Shown here: positions 16,409-24,787 of the stretch, one piece after another
Layout of the letters: each line of letters opens with the position of its first letter
Position numbering within the stretch: the stretch's first letter is position 1
Source of the DNA: Anabaena sp. FACHB-1237
GTDB taxonomy: Bacteria; Cyanobacteriota; Cyanobacteriia; Cyanobacteriales; Nostocaceae
DNA length: 64,000 bases
Direction: 5' to 3'
NCBI RefSeq assembly: GCF_014696225.1
Contig: NZ_JACJPV010000014.1
Coordinates: 36,222-100,221 of the forward strand
Position numbers and translations under genes: made by a program
Notes under the pieces: model-generated
Told to the model about the DNA's origin: nothing
The model's input: the letters and a program-made list of their open reading frames with translations, nothing else
Databases searched by the model: none

Positions 16409-16802
16409 GAATACTACCTGCTGTGTAAATTGTAATTACGATCATTGAGTATTCAGCTATCAGCATTTAGTTAACATTAGCGATAGCCAAAATCAGATTA
16501 AACATGATCATCACTTCTGTGTATTCTGCAAGTTTTTCAACCTACAGGACATTTTTGTGCTATTAATTGGTACTATTAAATTTCTAACTTATATTTGTGC
16601 AAAAATAGCAGAAACTTCCATATTTTTTCATATCTATAATTTCAGATCACCGACTTCTTCAAGAAGTCGGGAATCTGGTACAATAATTACAATTTTTCAT
16701 TTATATTTATGGTAAGTAAAACAGTTATTCAATTATGTTAAATTTATATAGAAATGCAGTTTCCCCTCTAAATTAGCTAATAATACTTAACATTCACCCA
16801 CA
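16409..16802. other. Intergenic region upstream of ctaC
   Basis: 394 bp, AT-rich, with a CCGACTTCTTCAAGAAGTCGG palindrome (about 16650-16672). It should include the ctaCDE promoter and the 3' end of the fdxB transcript. No ORF is credible. Confidence 0.4.
16647..16677. repeat. Family F palindrome, copy 1
   Basis: ACTTCTTCAAGAAGT core with flanking complementary bases. Related perfect palindromes occur at 27317-27347 and 34010-34042. It could serve as a terminator for fdxB transcripts, though no strong T-tract is obvious. Confidence 0.55.
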
Positions 16803-17096
16803 TTATTTATCTAATGTGGAATGGGTATAACAATTTTTAGGACAAATACGAGAACAGGCTTCACAACCAATACAATTTTCTGGATGTGCAACTACCATTA
16901 CCTTACGTTCAATTTCCTCATCATCTTCATCTTCCACAAATTCGCCTTCTTCATTTAAAGCCATCAAACCTAAAACATTGTAGCCACATACTTTAATGCA
17001 TCTGCCACAACCGATACATTTATCCTTATCTATTTCTTGGGCAAATTTAGGAGTCCAACTACCACCACCAAAAGTCAATCCGGTTAATGCTGCCAT
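16803..17096 (-). CDS. fdxB: Ferredoxin III, nif-specific 2x[4Fe-4S] (FdxB)
   Basis: A 97-residue bacterial-type ferredoxin with two four-cysteine clusters: [12 protein letters not shown] (Cys27, 30, 33, 37) and [12 protein letters not shown] (Cys75, 78, 81, 85), with an acidic insert between them. This matches the nif-associated ferredoxin III family, an electron carrier of diazotrophs. GAGGAAT upstream of the ATG supports the start. It is divergent from patB/cnfR and lies upstream of, and on the same strand as, ctaCDE. The same neighbourhood is known in Anabaena (from memory), pointing to heterocyst expression. Confidence 0.88.
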   Translation of the reverse strand: MAALTGLTFGGGSWTPKFAQEIDKDKCIGCGRCIKVCGYNVLGLMALNEEGEFVEDEDDEEIERKVMVVAHPENCIGCEACSRICPKNCYTHSTLDK

Positions 17097-18124
17097 AATT
17101 ATTCCTCAGCAATTTTCGCTACATATTAGTGAATTATTCCATCTTTATCCTAGCCTAATATTGATAATTTTCCATCAAAAAACTTAACATTTTTATCAAA
17201 TTTTGATGACGTGATAAATAATATTATCTATTTTTCTGTGCCTAAAATAATTAGATGATATTCATTATTAATAAATATTTCTCAAGTAAAATCTTCCAAA
17301 CCTGATTTAATCTGATTTTTAAAATATATTAACAATTATTATTCTCAATAAAACCTAGACTAATTAATTACATTCTTCTAAATTATTAGGAATTAACAGC
17401 AACTAGCAACCCCAACTATTGCCATTATCAACCCTCTAATTGCCAATATTTTGCAAATCTTACTAAGATTTACCATAAAGTCAGATTAATTGTATTTTCA
17501 ATTACAAAACTTATTCAAAAATTAGAAATGTGCAAAGATAACATTGATGAAAATAGAAACAGCTAAAAATAGACATTATTGTCTATAAAAGTCAGATAAA
17601 TCACACATAAATATTAAGAAATATTAGAATTTTAAAAAAAAAGATTGGCAAGCTCATTTTGAACAATCTTATTCAAATCTTTATGAAAATTATAGTTAAT
17701 GAAGCAGTAATGAAGCCGGGGGTTTTTCAGTAATAACGTAAGTTGCCAGTTATATAAAGTAGGGTGCGTCAGAATCTTAAAATTGGTAATTTTAACCTAA
17801 GTTATTCCGTCTGACGCACCCTACAGACTACAAAATATCCGAAAATTAATAACTAGCAACTTGGGTTAATAACTTAGCTTCATTAAAACTAAAAAAACAA
17901 CCTACAAAATATCAAAGTGGGTCTTATCTGTATGTAAAAAACAGTTACCAGTCACCATCACAAGAGAAAAAAAATCTTACCTCTCCACCATTCTCTTATC
18001 TGATTACTGATAGCTGAAAGCTGATTGTTATAGAGGGAATTTGGTAGCAAGTTATGAATCAACAGGACAAGAACAGGGGCAACTTGAACCAAACATCTCA
18101 ACAATTAGAGTAGGAAAAATTCCT
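17097..18124. other. Divergent regulatory region fdxB / patB with nested inverted repeats
   Basis: 1,028 bp, AT-rich, no credible gene. It should contain promoters for both genes. A nested palindromic structure occupies 17708-17885. No textbook NtcA site (GTA-N8-TAC with a matching -10) was identified by eye. Confidence 0.5.
17708..17885. repeat. Nested inverted-repeat element with family C core
   Basis: The outer arms TAATGAAGC/GCTTCATTA and AAGTTGCCAGTTAT/ATAACTAGCAACTT (13 of 14) enclose a complete family C palindrome at 17759-17824 with exact GTAGGGTGCGTCAGA ends. It looks like one element inserted inside another. Confidence 0.7.
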
Positions 18125-19708
18125 ATGACCTATATAATTCCTAACAACAGTTGCGTGGGATGTGACAACTGCCGCCCCCTATGTCCTACGGGTGCAATTA
18201 AAATAGAAAATGATGAATATTGGATTGATCCTACTCTTTGTAAAAATTGTGAAGGTTACTATCAACAACCACAATGTGTAATTGTATGTCCTACAAATGC
18301 CCCCATACCTTCACAAGCAAAAAAAGGCAGATGCAAAATTGAACCACGAGATGCTACCAGTCCAGACTTATTTTCTAATAGCAAAAATAACCCTTTTGCA
18401 TCAGCAATTGTTATCTGGGAGGCTTGCAACTTATTAGCACAAAGATCATCTTTACCTTGGCAAACAAATGAATTAGGAAATCTACAATATCGTCGTGTAG
18501 TAAACCAAGGTCGAGGAGTTATTACCTTTCAAATACAAGATAAACTTCATGTTTGTCAACACGCTACTAACCTACAAGTAATTGAAAATTTAGATATTCG
18601 TGCTGCTTGCATAAATCTAATCTTCGCAGCCCATATTACCAATTTAGAACAACCTTGGGAGGAAGAATTTACCATTGATGAACGACAAATTGAACAATAT
18701 CTAGGTTTAGAAAAACGTAAGGACTTGAGTAAAAATGCCAAATTAGGGTTAATTAAAAACCTAGTTTATCAGGCTTGCTCCTTGATACTTTCTATTGACT
18801 GGCCATCACAAGGTCGTGTTCCCAGCTTTGCCATTCAAAATAGTCGTTTGTGGCATTTAATGGATATTCAACACCATTTTCAAGAAGATGATCAAGGTTG
18901 TAAATATCTGATTGGTTTAACATTTAAAATCAAAGCAGGAATGTGGACACAGCATTTTTTCAATAGACAAGGATGTAAAGAAAGAACTGCATTTTATCAA
19001 TATGGTAGTCTCCCAAAATCCTTATTAACTACAGTAATGAGTTTATGGCAACAACATGAAGGTTCTGTAAGATTAATGTTATGGTTATTATTTAAAACCA
19101 AGATGGGTAGAGAACAAAGAATTACAGTTCCTACTTTATTGCGTGTTGCGTATGGAGAAGAAAAAGTCATCCAAGCTAACCGTCATCGAGAAGATCGGAA
19201 ACGTCTATTAAAAACTTATGAAAATGATTTAGAGGTATTGAATCATTATGGAATTAAATCAAATTTTGATCCCATTACCTACCCTCCACAAATTCAACCC
19301 CTATGGGCAAAATTAGCAGATATTCCTGAAGATCCCGATGAAGCATTAGAATTTTGGATCAATGATGGTGGAGGAGAAAATCGTTTAACAGATGCAGGAC
19401 CGCGCGGTAAATGGAATTTACTATTAAATGCGCGAATTTTATCTTTTGAATTACCTCCAGATTGGGAAAATCGTACAGAAGCATCAAAACAACAACGTCG
19501 TATTTCTAAAACTAAAACGAATCATCAACAAAGTGGCAATTTATTAGGGGAACAAATCATGCAAGCCAGAAAAAAAATGAATCTTTCGCAACGTGATCTT
19601 GCTAGGTTGATCGGCAAAAGTCAAAGTTGGATTAGAGATGTAGAAAATGGTCGTTTAAAGGCTAAATTAGATGATCAAATGCTATTGAGACAATTATTAG
19701 ATATTTAA
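18125..19708 (+). CDS. cnfR: PatB/CnfR-type ferredoxin-HTH transcriptional regulator of nif genes
   Basis: 527 residues from the chosen ATG. The N-terminal ferredoxin-like domain has Cys10, 13, 16, 20 and Cys39, 42, 51, 55, enough for two [4Fe-4S] clusters. A long middle region follows, and the C-terminal 55 residues form an HTH (GEQIMQARKKMNLSQRDLAR). This architecture is diagnostic of PatB/CnfR, the oxygen-sensitive activator of nif expression, essential for diazotrophic growth in Anabaena. The frame is open upstream to a TTG at 18041, but the ATG at 18125 has a good AGGA nine bases upstream and begins right before the ferredoxin fold. The fdxB and cta neighbours fit a heterocyst role. Also called patB. 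Confidence 0.9.
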   Translation: MTYIIPNNSCVGCDNCRPLCPTGAIKIENDEYWIDPTLCKNCEGYYQQPQCVIVCPTNAPIPSQAKKGRCKIEPRDATSPDLFSNSKNNPFASAIVIWEACNLLAQRSSLPWQTNELGNLQYRRVVNQGRGVITFQIQDKLHVCQHATNLQVIENLDIRAACINLIFAAHITNLEQPWEEEFTIDERQIEQYLGLEKRKDLSKNAKLGLIKNLVYQACSLILSIDWPSQGRVPSFAIQNSRLWHLMDIQHHFQEDDQGCKYLIGLTFKIKAGMWTQHFFNRQGCKERTAFYQYGSLPKSLLTTVMSLWQQHEGSVRLMLWLLFKTKMGREQRITVPTLLRVAYGEEKVIQANRHREDRKRLLKTYENDLEVLNHYGIKSNFDPITYPPQIQPLWAKLADIPEDPDEALEFWINDGGGENRLTDAGPRGKWNLLLNARILSFELPPDWENRTEASKQQRRISKTKTNHQQSGNLLGEQIMQARKKMNLSQRDLARLIGKSQSWIRDVENGRLKAKLDDQMLLRQLLDI

Positions 19709-19755
19709 TCCTAATTAGGAGTTACGCACGATGTTAGGAAAACCCTGATTATTGT

Positions 19756-19783
19756 GTAGGGGTAATTCATGAATTACCCCTAC
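19756..19783. repeat. Perfect 28-bp palindrome after cnfR
   Basis: GTAGGGGTAATTCA and its exact inverse TGAATTACCCCTAC. A variant lies near 50687-50714. The position between convergent genes allows a terminator role, but it is also a dispersed repeat. Confidence 0.55.
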
Positions 19784-19834
19784 TTTAGTGATGTTTTGCG
19801 TAAGTTTTGCGTAATGTAATGGTAGGTTGCGTTT

Positions 19835-20827
19835 TCAAACCAAGCTACTTGTAGTTACTACTTTATGCGAAATTAACCACAAATTCGCTACAGTATATTT
19901 AACAAAAACCACTTCTCTTTCTGCATTACAGGAACTTTTAAGACTTTTAGTTTTTAAATTATCCTTAATCAATTTCGCTTGATAAGTATATAAATCTTCC
20001 CCCGGTTTACCAAAACTTAATTCACTTAAAATCGTATTATTATCTAAACTTTGTTCTAAAATTTTGCCCTTTAATTGATAATTAAACCAATCCCATCCTA
20101 ACTGTAACATTAACTCTCTTTCTAACACCTGTAAAGAATTTGGTAATATCCCGCAACCTCTATATACCTTCAGTAATTCCTCTATATTTCCTTGATGAGT
20201 TAAAATCGCCATGAAACTATTTTGATCTAATCTTCCATAATATCTTCCCTGGGGTAAATCTATCATTGTTGGGGCAAATCTATGACCACCAAAATGGCTT
20301 GATCTCCACATTCTCACATTTTCTAATTGTAAATCATCTATACTTTTTTGACCATGAAAATAAAAGGGATTACCATATCTAGCACAACATTGATCATGAC
20401 TACCATGAGTACAGATTAAAATATCTCTAGTGATGTGATTTTCTACTTCATAATTACTAGTAATACCTGCTAACCATTTGTTGATCACTCCCGCTACTAA
20501 TTCTATATTTGGTAGTTTAAACTCCTGCTTTTTGTAACCACTACTTAAACCTTCCTGCTGCTGATAAATTAACAAAGTAGTTTCCTTAACCCGATGAGTT
20601 TCGTCATTCGCTATTAATAAAAACCTCATCGGTAATTTTTTCTTTTCTACTTCTGTAACTAACACTTTTAAATTATCCGGTACCCATTTAGAATTAAATG
20701 CTTCATACCCCCAAGGAGTTGGACATTCTACTAAAATATACGTTTCATATTTGGTAGCAGTACCAATCATATCCTCTTCTAATTCTCTGGAATTGTTAGC
20801 ACAGAAAAATTTATTCATTGCATTCAT
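19835..20827 (-). CDS. Sucrase/ferredoxin-like family protein (thioredoxin-like [2Fe-2S])
   Basis: A 330-residue protein matching the Suc_Fer-like family (PF06999): an N-terminal half with ECPTPWGYEAF, then the conserved ILICTHGSHDQCCARYG region and WRSSHFGGHRFAPTMIDLP, which carry the Cys and His residues of the thioredoxin-like ferredoxin fold. Family members are predicted [2Fe-2S] redox proteins; physiological role unknown. It converges with cnfR over 126 bp. Location suggests a redox role in heterocysts, but that is only inference. A second ATG four codons in (20818) is an alternative start. Confidence 0.8.
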   Translation of the reverse strand: MNAMNKFFCANNSRELEEDMIGTATKYETYILVECPTPWGYEAFNSKWVPDNLKVLVTEVEKKKLPMRFLLIANDETHRVKETTLLIYQQQEGLSSGYKKQEFKLPNIELVAGVINKWLAGITSNYEVENHITRDILICTHGSHDQCCARYGNPFYFHGQKSIDDLQLENVRMWRSSHFGGHRFAPTMIDLPQGRYYGRLDQNSFMAILTHQGNIEELLKVYRGCGILPNSLQVLERELMLQLGWDWFNYQLKGKILEQSLDNNTILSELSFGKPGEDLYTYQAKLIKDNLKTKSLKSSCNAEREVVFVKYTVANLWLISHKVVTTSSLV

Positions 20828-21727
20828 TTACAGTTACTCAAGTATAATTCTTAGGGATTTTTATGGGTTTTTATACTACAATCATACAAAATCATTGTTG
20901 TATTGTCATTAACAATTTATGATTCTGTCATAAAAGTAATAAAGTTATACAATTATCTATTTTAATTAAATTTAATCAATTATAAATAGGTAAATGTATC
21001 TACTTGTTTAAATTCAGATTTTTTTACAGTTTTTCCGGTCAATAAATTATCCTTAAAAAAAATTTCAGCTTTGATTAAGGTTAAATTTATTCTATTTACT
21101 AATTGCAAAAAATTCTCAATAATTTGAGAAAAAATAAAAAGAGTAAAGATATATAAACTTTATTCTTCTCATTTTCAGGACTTACGCAACCGGCACATTG
21201 GTAGGGTGTGGTTCGACAAGCTCACCAACCAGCACCCTACAACAGATTTTTTAGTGTGACACTTGGGTAAGTCCTAATTTTATCAGTATGTTATCAGTAA
21301 TTAGTAATTAGTGGTCAGTTTCTTTGATTTTAATCTGATAGCTGACGGCTGATAGCTGAATGCTAATAGCTTAGTGCCATATATTGTAATCTTAATAATT
21401 GCTTTACAAAAATTAATTTTAGCAATTTTACGATTGAATTTCCTGATGTAACCAATTATATTACATCTAATTGAGTAAAAATATGGTCAATTAAGAAAAT
21501 TTGCCATAAATAAATAGTAGATAGTCACTTATGAAACGACAATAAAAATTTATTGACCTAATAATATGATATAGCTAGTATTGCATTCCTAAATAATGAT
21601 TCAGAAATTACATTTATCTTGAATTTTGAGAATGAAACAATTTTCATGAATTTGATTAAATGTATTTTCTTAATTATTGAGGATAGCAATAGTCACTTAT
21701 TACCTATTCTACCTATTTTTAAAATAT
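20828..21727. other. Non-coding gap with MITE D and heptamer repeats
   Basis: 900 bp between divergent genes; AT-rich. It contains element D (21177-21275) and TGATAGC-type short repeats (about 21290-21370). An in-frame TTG at 21677 would extend the ROK gene but is not favoured. Confidence 0.5.
21177..21275. repeat. MITE-like family D, intact copy (99 bp)
   Basis: Ends AGGACTTACGCAA and TTGGGTAAGTCCT are inverse repeats; the interior carries GTTCGACAAGCTCACCAAC. An inverted copy split by another element lies at 48826-48972, and right-end fragments occur near 24705-24738 and 36150-36180. Confidence 0.8.
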
Positions 21728-22696
21728 ATGACATTAATTTTAGCTTTGGATTTTGGTGGTACAAAATTAGCAGCATCCACAGTGGAAGCAGATGGTAAAG
21801 AATGGCTGAAACATGAAAGCGAGCTTTCTCCTGATCCGGGAGATGCTTTGACAGACTTAGAAATTATGCGATGGCTCATCGAAAAAGTGTTAGATGATAA
21901 AAAACCGGATGCTATTGGAGTAAGTTTTGGCGGACCTGTAGATGCTACCACAGGACTAGTAAGACTATCTCATCATGTTCCTGGATGGGAAAATGTTCCT
22001 CTCAAACAAATATTAGAAGAAAATTATTATGCACCAGTGAGTATAGATAATGATGCAAATGTAGCAGCAATAGGAGAATATCGTTTTGGTGCGGGTAGAG
22101 GATACGACACATTTTTATATATAACAATTAGTACAGGAGTTGGTGGAGGTTGGATAATTAATGGTAAACCTTGGCGGGGAGCATTAGGACTTGCAGGAGA
22201 AATAGGTCACACAGTGGTAGATCCTAGAGGACCAATATGTTTATGTGGGAAAAGGGGATGTGTAGAAAGGTTTGCATCTGGACCATATATGGCGCAAAAT
22301 GCCAGAGAATTGCTAGAAAAAGAACCACGTAATTCTGGAAATAAAGTCCGAGGGGACATACTCAAATATCTCGTGAACAATGATTTAAACCTGATTACAG
22401 GTAAAATAGTCAGTGATGCAGCTGGATATGGCGACGAATTAGCCCAACAGGTATTATATCAGGGAGCGTGGGCTTTAGGTGTAGGAATCGGTAATGCAGC
22501 CAATTTAATGAACCCACAACGCTTTGTTTTAGGTGGAGGTGTGACTAAAGCAGGTGATAATTTTTGGGCTATAGTGCGGAAAGTGGCCAGAGAAACTGCA
22601 TTACCAGAGGTTAATTTTGAAGTAGTGCGGGCATTATTAGGTGATGATGCACCATTATGGGGGGCTGTAGCTTTAGGATTAGATGTTTTAAGATAA
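21728..22696 (+). CDS. ROK family protein, probable glucokinase
   Basis: 322 residues from the ATG at 21728. The phosphate-binding motif LDFGGTKLA sits at the N-terminus. The sugar-binding region (SIDNDANVAAIGE), the GVGGGWIINGKPWRGA loop, and the ROK zinc motif CLCGKRGCVE are all present. ROK kinases phosphorylate glucose or related hexoses with ATP; a glucokinase role is likely but the repressor branch is excluded since there is no HTH domain. The ORF is open from a TTG at 21677, but the 17 extra residues lack conservation features and the ATG starts exactly at the fold. It stands alone. Confidence 0.85.
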   Translation: MTLILALDFGGTKLAASTVEADGKEWLKHESELSPDPGDALTDLEIMRWLIEKVLDDKKPDAIGVSFGGPVDATTGLVRLSHHVPGWENVPLKQILEENYYAPVSIDNDANVAAIGEYRFGAGRGYDTFLYITISTGVGGGWIINGKPWRGALGLAGEIGHTVVDPRGPICLCGKRGCVERFASGPYMAQNARELLEKEPRNSGNKVRGDILKYLVNNDLNLITGKIVSDAAGYGDELAQQVLYQGAWALGVGIGNAANLMNPQRFVLGGGVTKAGDNFWAIVRKVARETALPEVNFEVVRALLGDDAPLWGAVALGLDVLR

Positions 22697-22924
22697 GTAT
22701 GAAACTGTAGAATTATGAAACTGTACAAAATTTTCGGCTTTGTGTGAAACAAAGTACAATTCATAGCGTAATTATGCAATACCAGAAAAGCGATCGCTCA
22801 TAAAAAACCAGCCAGTTCTACTGTTGGTCTGTTCTATCAGAACTTTACGGCTCATAGTTGTAATTTCATCAGAAAAACTAACTTCTTAAATTTAATTAAC
22901 TTTAGACTATTTGTAACCTAGTAG

Positions 22925-22952
22925 TTGATTAGAACGAAATTTCCGGTATAAT
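22925..22952 (+). promoter_or_regulatory. Predicted sigma-70 promoter for the small ORF / methyltransferase
   Basis: TTGATT (22925-22930), 16-bp spacer, TATAAT (22947-22952). It lies 34 bp before the ATG of the small frameshifted ORF at 22986, which in turn abuts the methyltransferase. Confidence 0.6.
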
Positions 22953-22985
22953 AAGTAGTTATGTGTCATAGAAATGAGATTGGCA

Positions 22986-23137
22986 ATGAATAAACAGCAG
23001 AGAATTTCAAAAGCCATAAAAGATGTCATATCTGAAAAGAAATTAATGTATTAGGTAAGGATTACAAAGAAAGAATTTATCGAGAATTTTTAGGAATTGA
23101 ACCTCCTCAAGATTTTGAAGAAGGATTTTTAAAATAA
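22986..23137 (+). pseudogene. Frameshifted small ORF (about 50 aa) upstream of the C5 methyltransferase
   Basis: From the ATG at 22986 the frame stops after 22 codons. A shift of one base in the A-rich GAAAAGAAAT run joins it to a second open stretch (ending EPPQDFEEGFLK) that stops at 23137, giving a plausible 50-residue lysine-rich protein. The stop directly abuts the TTG at 23138 of the methyltransferase frame, suggesting an operon. Either the gene is broken by a 1-bp indel, or the two parts are joined by frameshifting, or the assembly has an error. Family not recognised. Confidence 0.5.
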
Positions 23138-23161
23138 TTGATTGACAATAAGAGACATAAA

Positions 23162-24658
23162 ATGCAGAATATACGATTTACTTTTATTGACCTTTTTGCT
23201 GGAATTGGTGGGTTTAAAATGGCATTAAGCAATAATGGTGGTCATTGTTTAGGCTTTAGTGAAATCGGACAGGATGCCATAAATACATATTGTGATAACT
23301 TTGAAATTGAACCTAGTTATAACTTAGGAGATATTACCAAAATCAAAGAATTACCATCCCATGATTTATTAACTGCTGGAGTTCCTTGTCAAAGCTGGTC
23401 AATTGCAGGTAAAAATCTCGGTTTTGACGATGATAGAGGACAATTATGGAACGATACAATTTATTTACTTCAACAATCTCAACCAAAAGCATTTATTTTT
23501 GAAAATGTCAAAGGATTAGTTGATACTCGCAATCAAAAAGCCTTAGCATATATCTTAGAAAGAATTACGCAAGCAGGATATTATGCCAAATATTTTATCA
23601 TTAACTCCTTTGATTATGGTGTACCACAAAATAGGATTCGTGTATATATAATTGGATTTCGGGAAAAAGAGTATTTACAAAAATTCAGATTACCGAAACC
23701 AACAGATAAAAAACTCAAACTTGGGGATATATTAGGTATTTCATCGCAGCAAAAAATAGATAATCAGATGATTCAAAGAGACATATTTGGTAATATTATT
23801 GCATCTAAAAACATGAGTCTTTCCAGTACCAACGGATTCAACGATTACTTTTTATTTAACGACTTGAGAAATGGTCATACCACAATACACTCATGGGATA
23901 TTATTCAAACTACTCAACGACAGAAAGATATTTGTTTATTATTACTGAAAAACAGACGGAAAAGTAATTATGGTGCATTAGATGGAAACCCATTATCATT
24001 AAAACATTTTCAAAACCTAGACTCATCAATTACACAGGCAGAAATTGGTGAACTGGTACAATTAGAAATTTTCAAACCAGAAGAATATCGTTTTATTATC
24101 AAACAGTATGATATTCAGGACTTGACAAAAGATGAAGCAACACTACTGTCATTTAGCAATAATGGAGAACTAATAGTTGACAGTTTAAAAATTCAAAAAC
24201 TGTTGAAATTACAAAAAATATCAATTCAAAAAACAATTGAGTCTCTCAAACAAAAGGATATTATTGAATGTACCGAAATTCGCTATGATTTTAAAAATAC
24301 GAAAATGAGTACAGGAATATTTGGTGTTAGTCGTATCTTTTTACCAACTTCTGATATTTTCCCAACTTTAGTGGCCAGCGATACTAATGACTTTATCACT
24401 TTAAAAACAATTTCAGCCATGAATCATCATGAATTTAAAAGCAAATTCATTAAAGAAGTTTATGAGTCAAGAGAATTTAGAAAAATCACTAAAAGGGAGG
24501 CTTGTTTAATTCAGGGATTTCCTGAAGATTTTAAATTACCAGAGTCAAGAGTAAAATGGATGAAACTAATTGGAAACAGTGTTTCAGTTCCCGTAATTGA
24601 TAAATTGTGTAAAGCCATTATTGAGACTGGTGTATTTGAAAACCTAAAATTACAGTAG
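23162..24658 (+). CDS. DNA (cytosine-5)-methyltransferase
   Basis: About 498 residues from the ATG at 23162; a TTG at 23138 gives 506. C5-methyltransferase motifs are seen in order: I FIDLFAGIGG, IV with catalytic Cys76 (GVPCQSWS), VI FENV (113-116), VIII VPQNRIRVYIIG, a variable target-recognition region (about 200-410), and IX/X LIQGFPEDF and GNSVSVPVI. It methylates cytosine in an unknown DNA site. No restriction endonuclease is visible nearby, so it appears orphan. It is preceded by a broken small ORF sharing its likely promoter. The 3' end runs into a family B-like repeat that supplies the stop codon. Confidence 0.9.
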   Translation: MQNIRFTFIDLFAGIGGFKMALSNNGGHCLGFSEIGQDAINTYCDNFEIEPSYNLGDITKIKELPSHDLLTAGVPCQSWSIAGKNLGFDDDRGQLWNDTIYLLQQSQPKAFIFENVKGLVDTRNQKALAYILERITQAGYYAKYFIINSFDYGVPQNRIRVYIIGFREKEYLQKFRLPKPTDKKLKLGDILGISSQQKIDNQMIQRDIFGNIIASKNMSLSSTNGFNDYFLFNDLRNGHTTIHSWDIIQTTQRQKDICLLLLKNRRKSNYGALDGNPLSLKHFQNLDSSITQAEIGELVQLEIFKPEEYRFIIKQYDIQDLTKDEATLLSFSNNGELIVDSLKIQKLLKLQKISIQKTIESLKQKDIIECTEIRYDFKNTKMSTGIFGVSRIFLPTSDIFPTLVASDTNDFITLKTISAMNHHEFKSKFIKEVYESREFRKITKREACLIQGFPEDFKLPESRVKWMKLIGNSVSVPVIDKLCKAIIETGVFENLKLQ

Positions 24659-24738
24659 TGCAAGCATCTTGCTTGCATTCATTATGTAAATTAACAACAT
24701 AACAACCCTACCAATGTGCCAGTTGCGTAAGTCCTGAT
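24647..24738. repeat. Composite repeat: family B-like left part plus family D right end
   Basis: TTACAGTAGTGCAAGCATCTTGCTTGC matches the family B interior (shown here only as a short motif: GCAAGCATCTTGCTTGC), followed by AATGTGCCAGTTGCGTAAGT, the right end of family D. It overlaps the last codons of the methyltransferase gene. Confidence 0.55.
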
Positions 24739-24787
24739 AAAAATAGGGAAATATCAAAATAGGGGTGATAGTCATAATTATTATGAA

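Noticed and set aside
18041..18124. TTG start extending CnfR by 28 residues
   Set aside because: The ATG at 18125 has a better-spaced AGGA and starts just before the ferredoxin domain.
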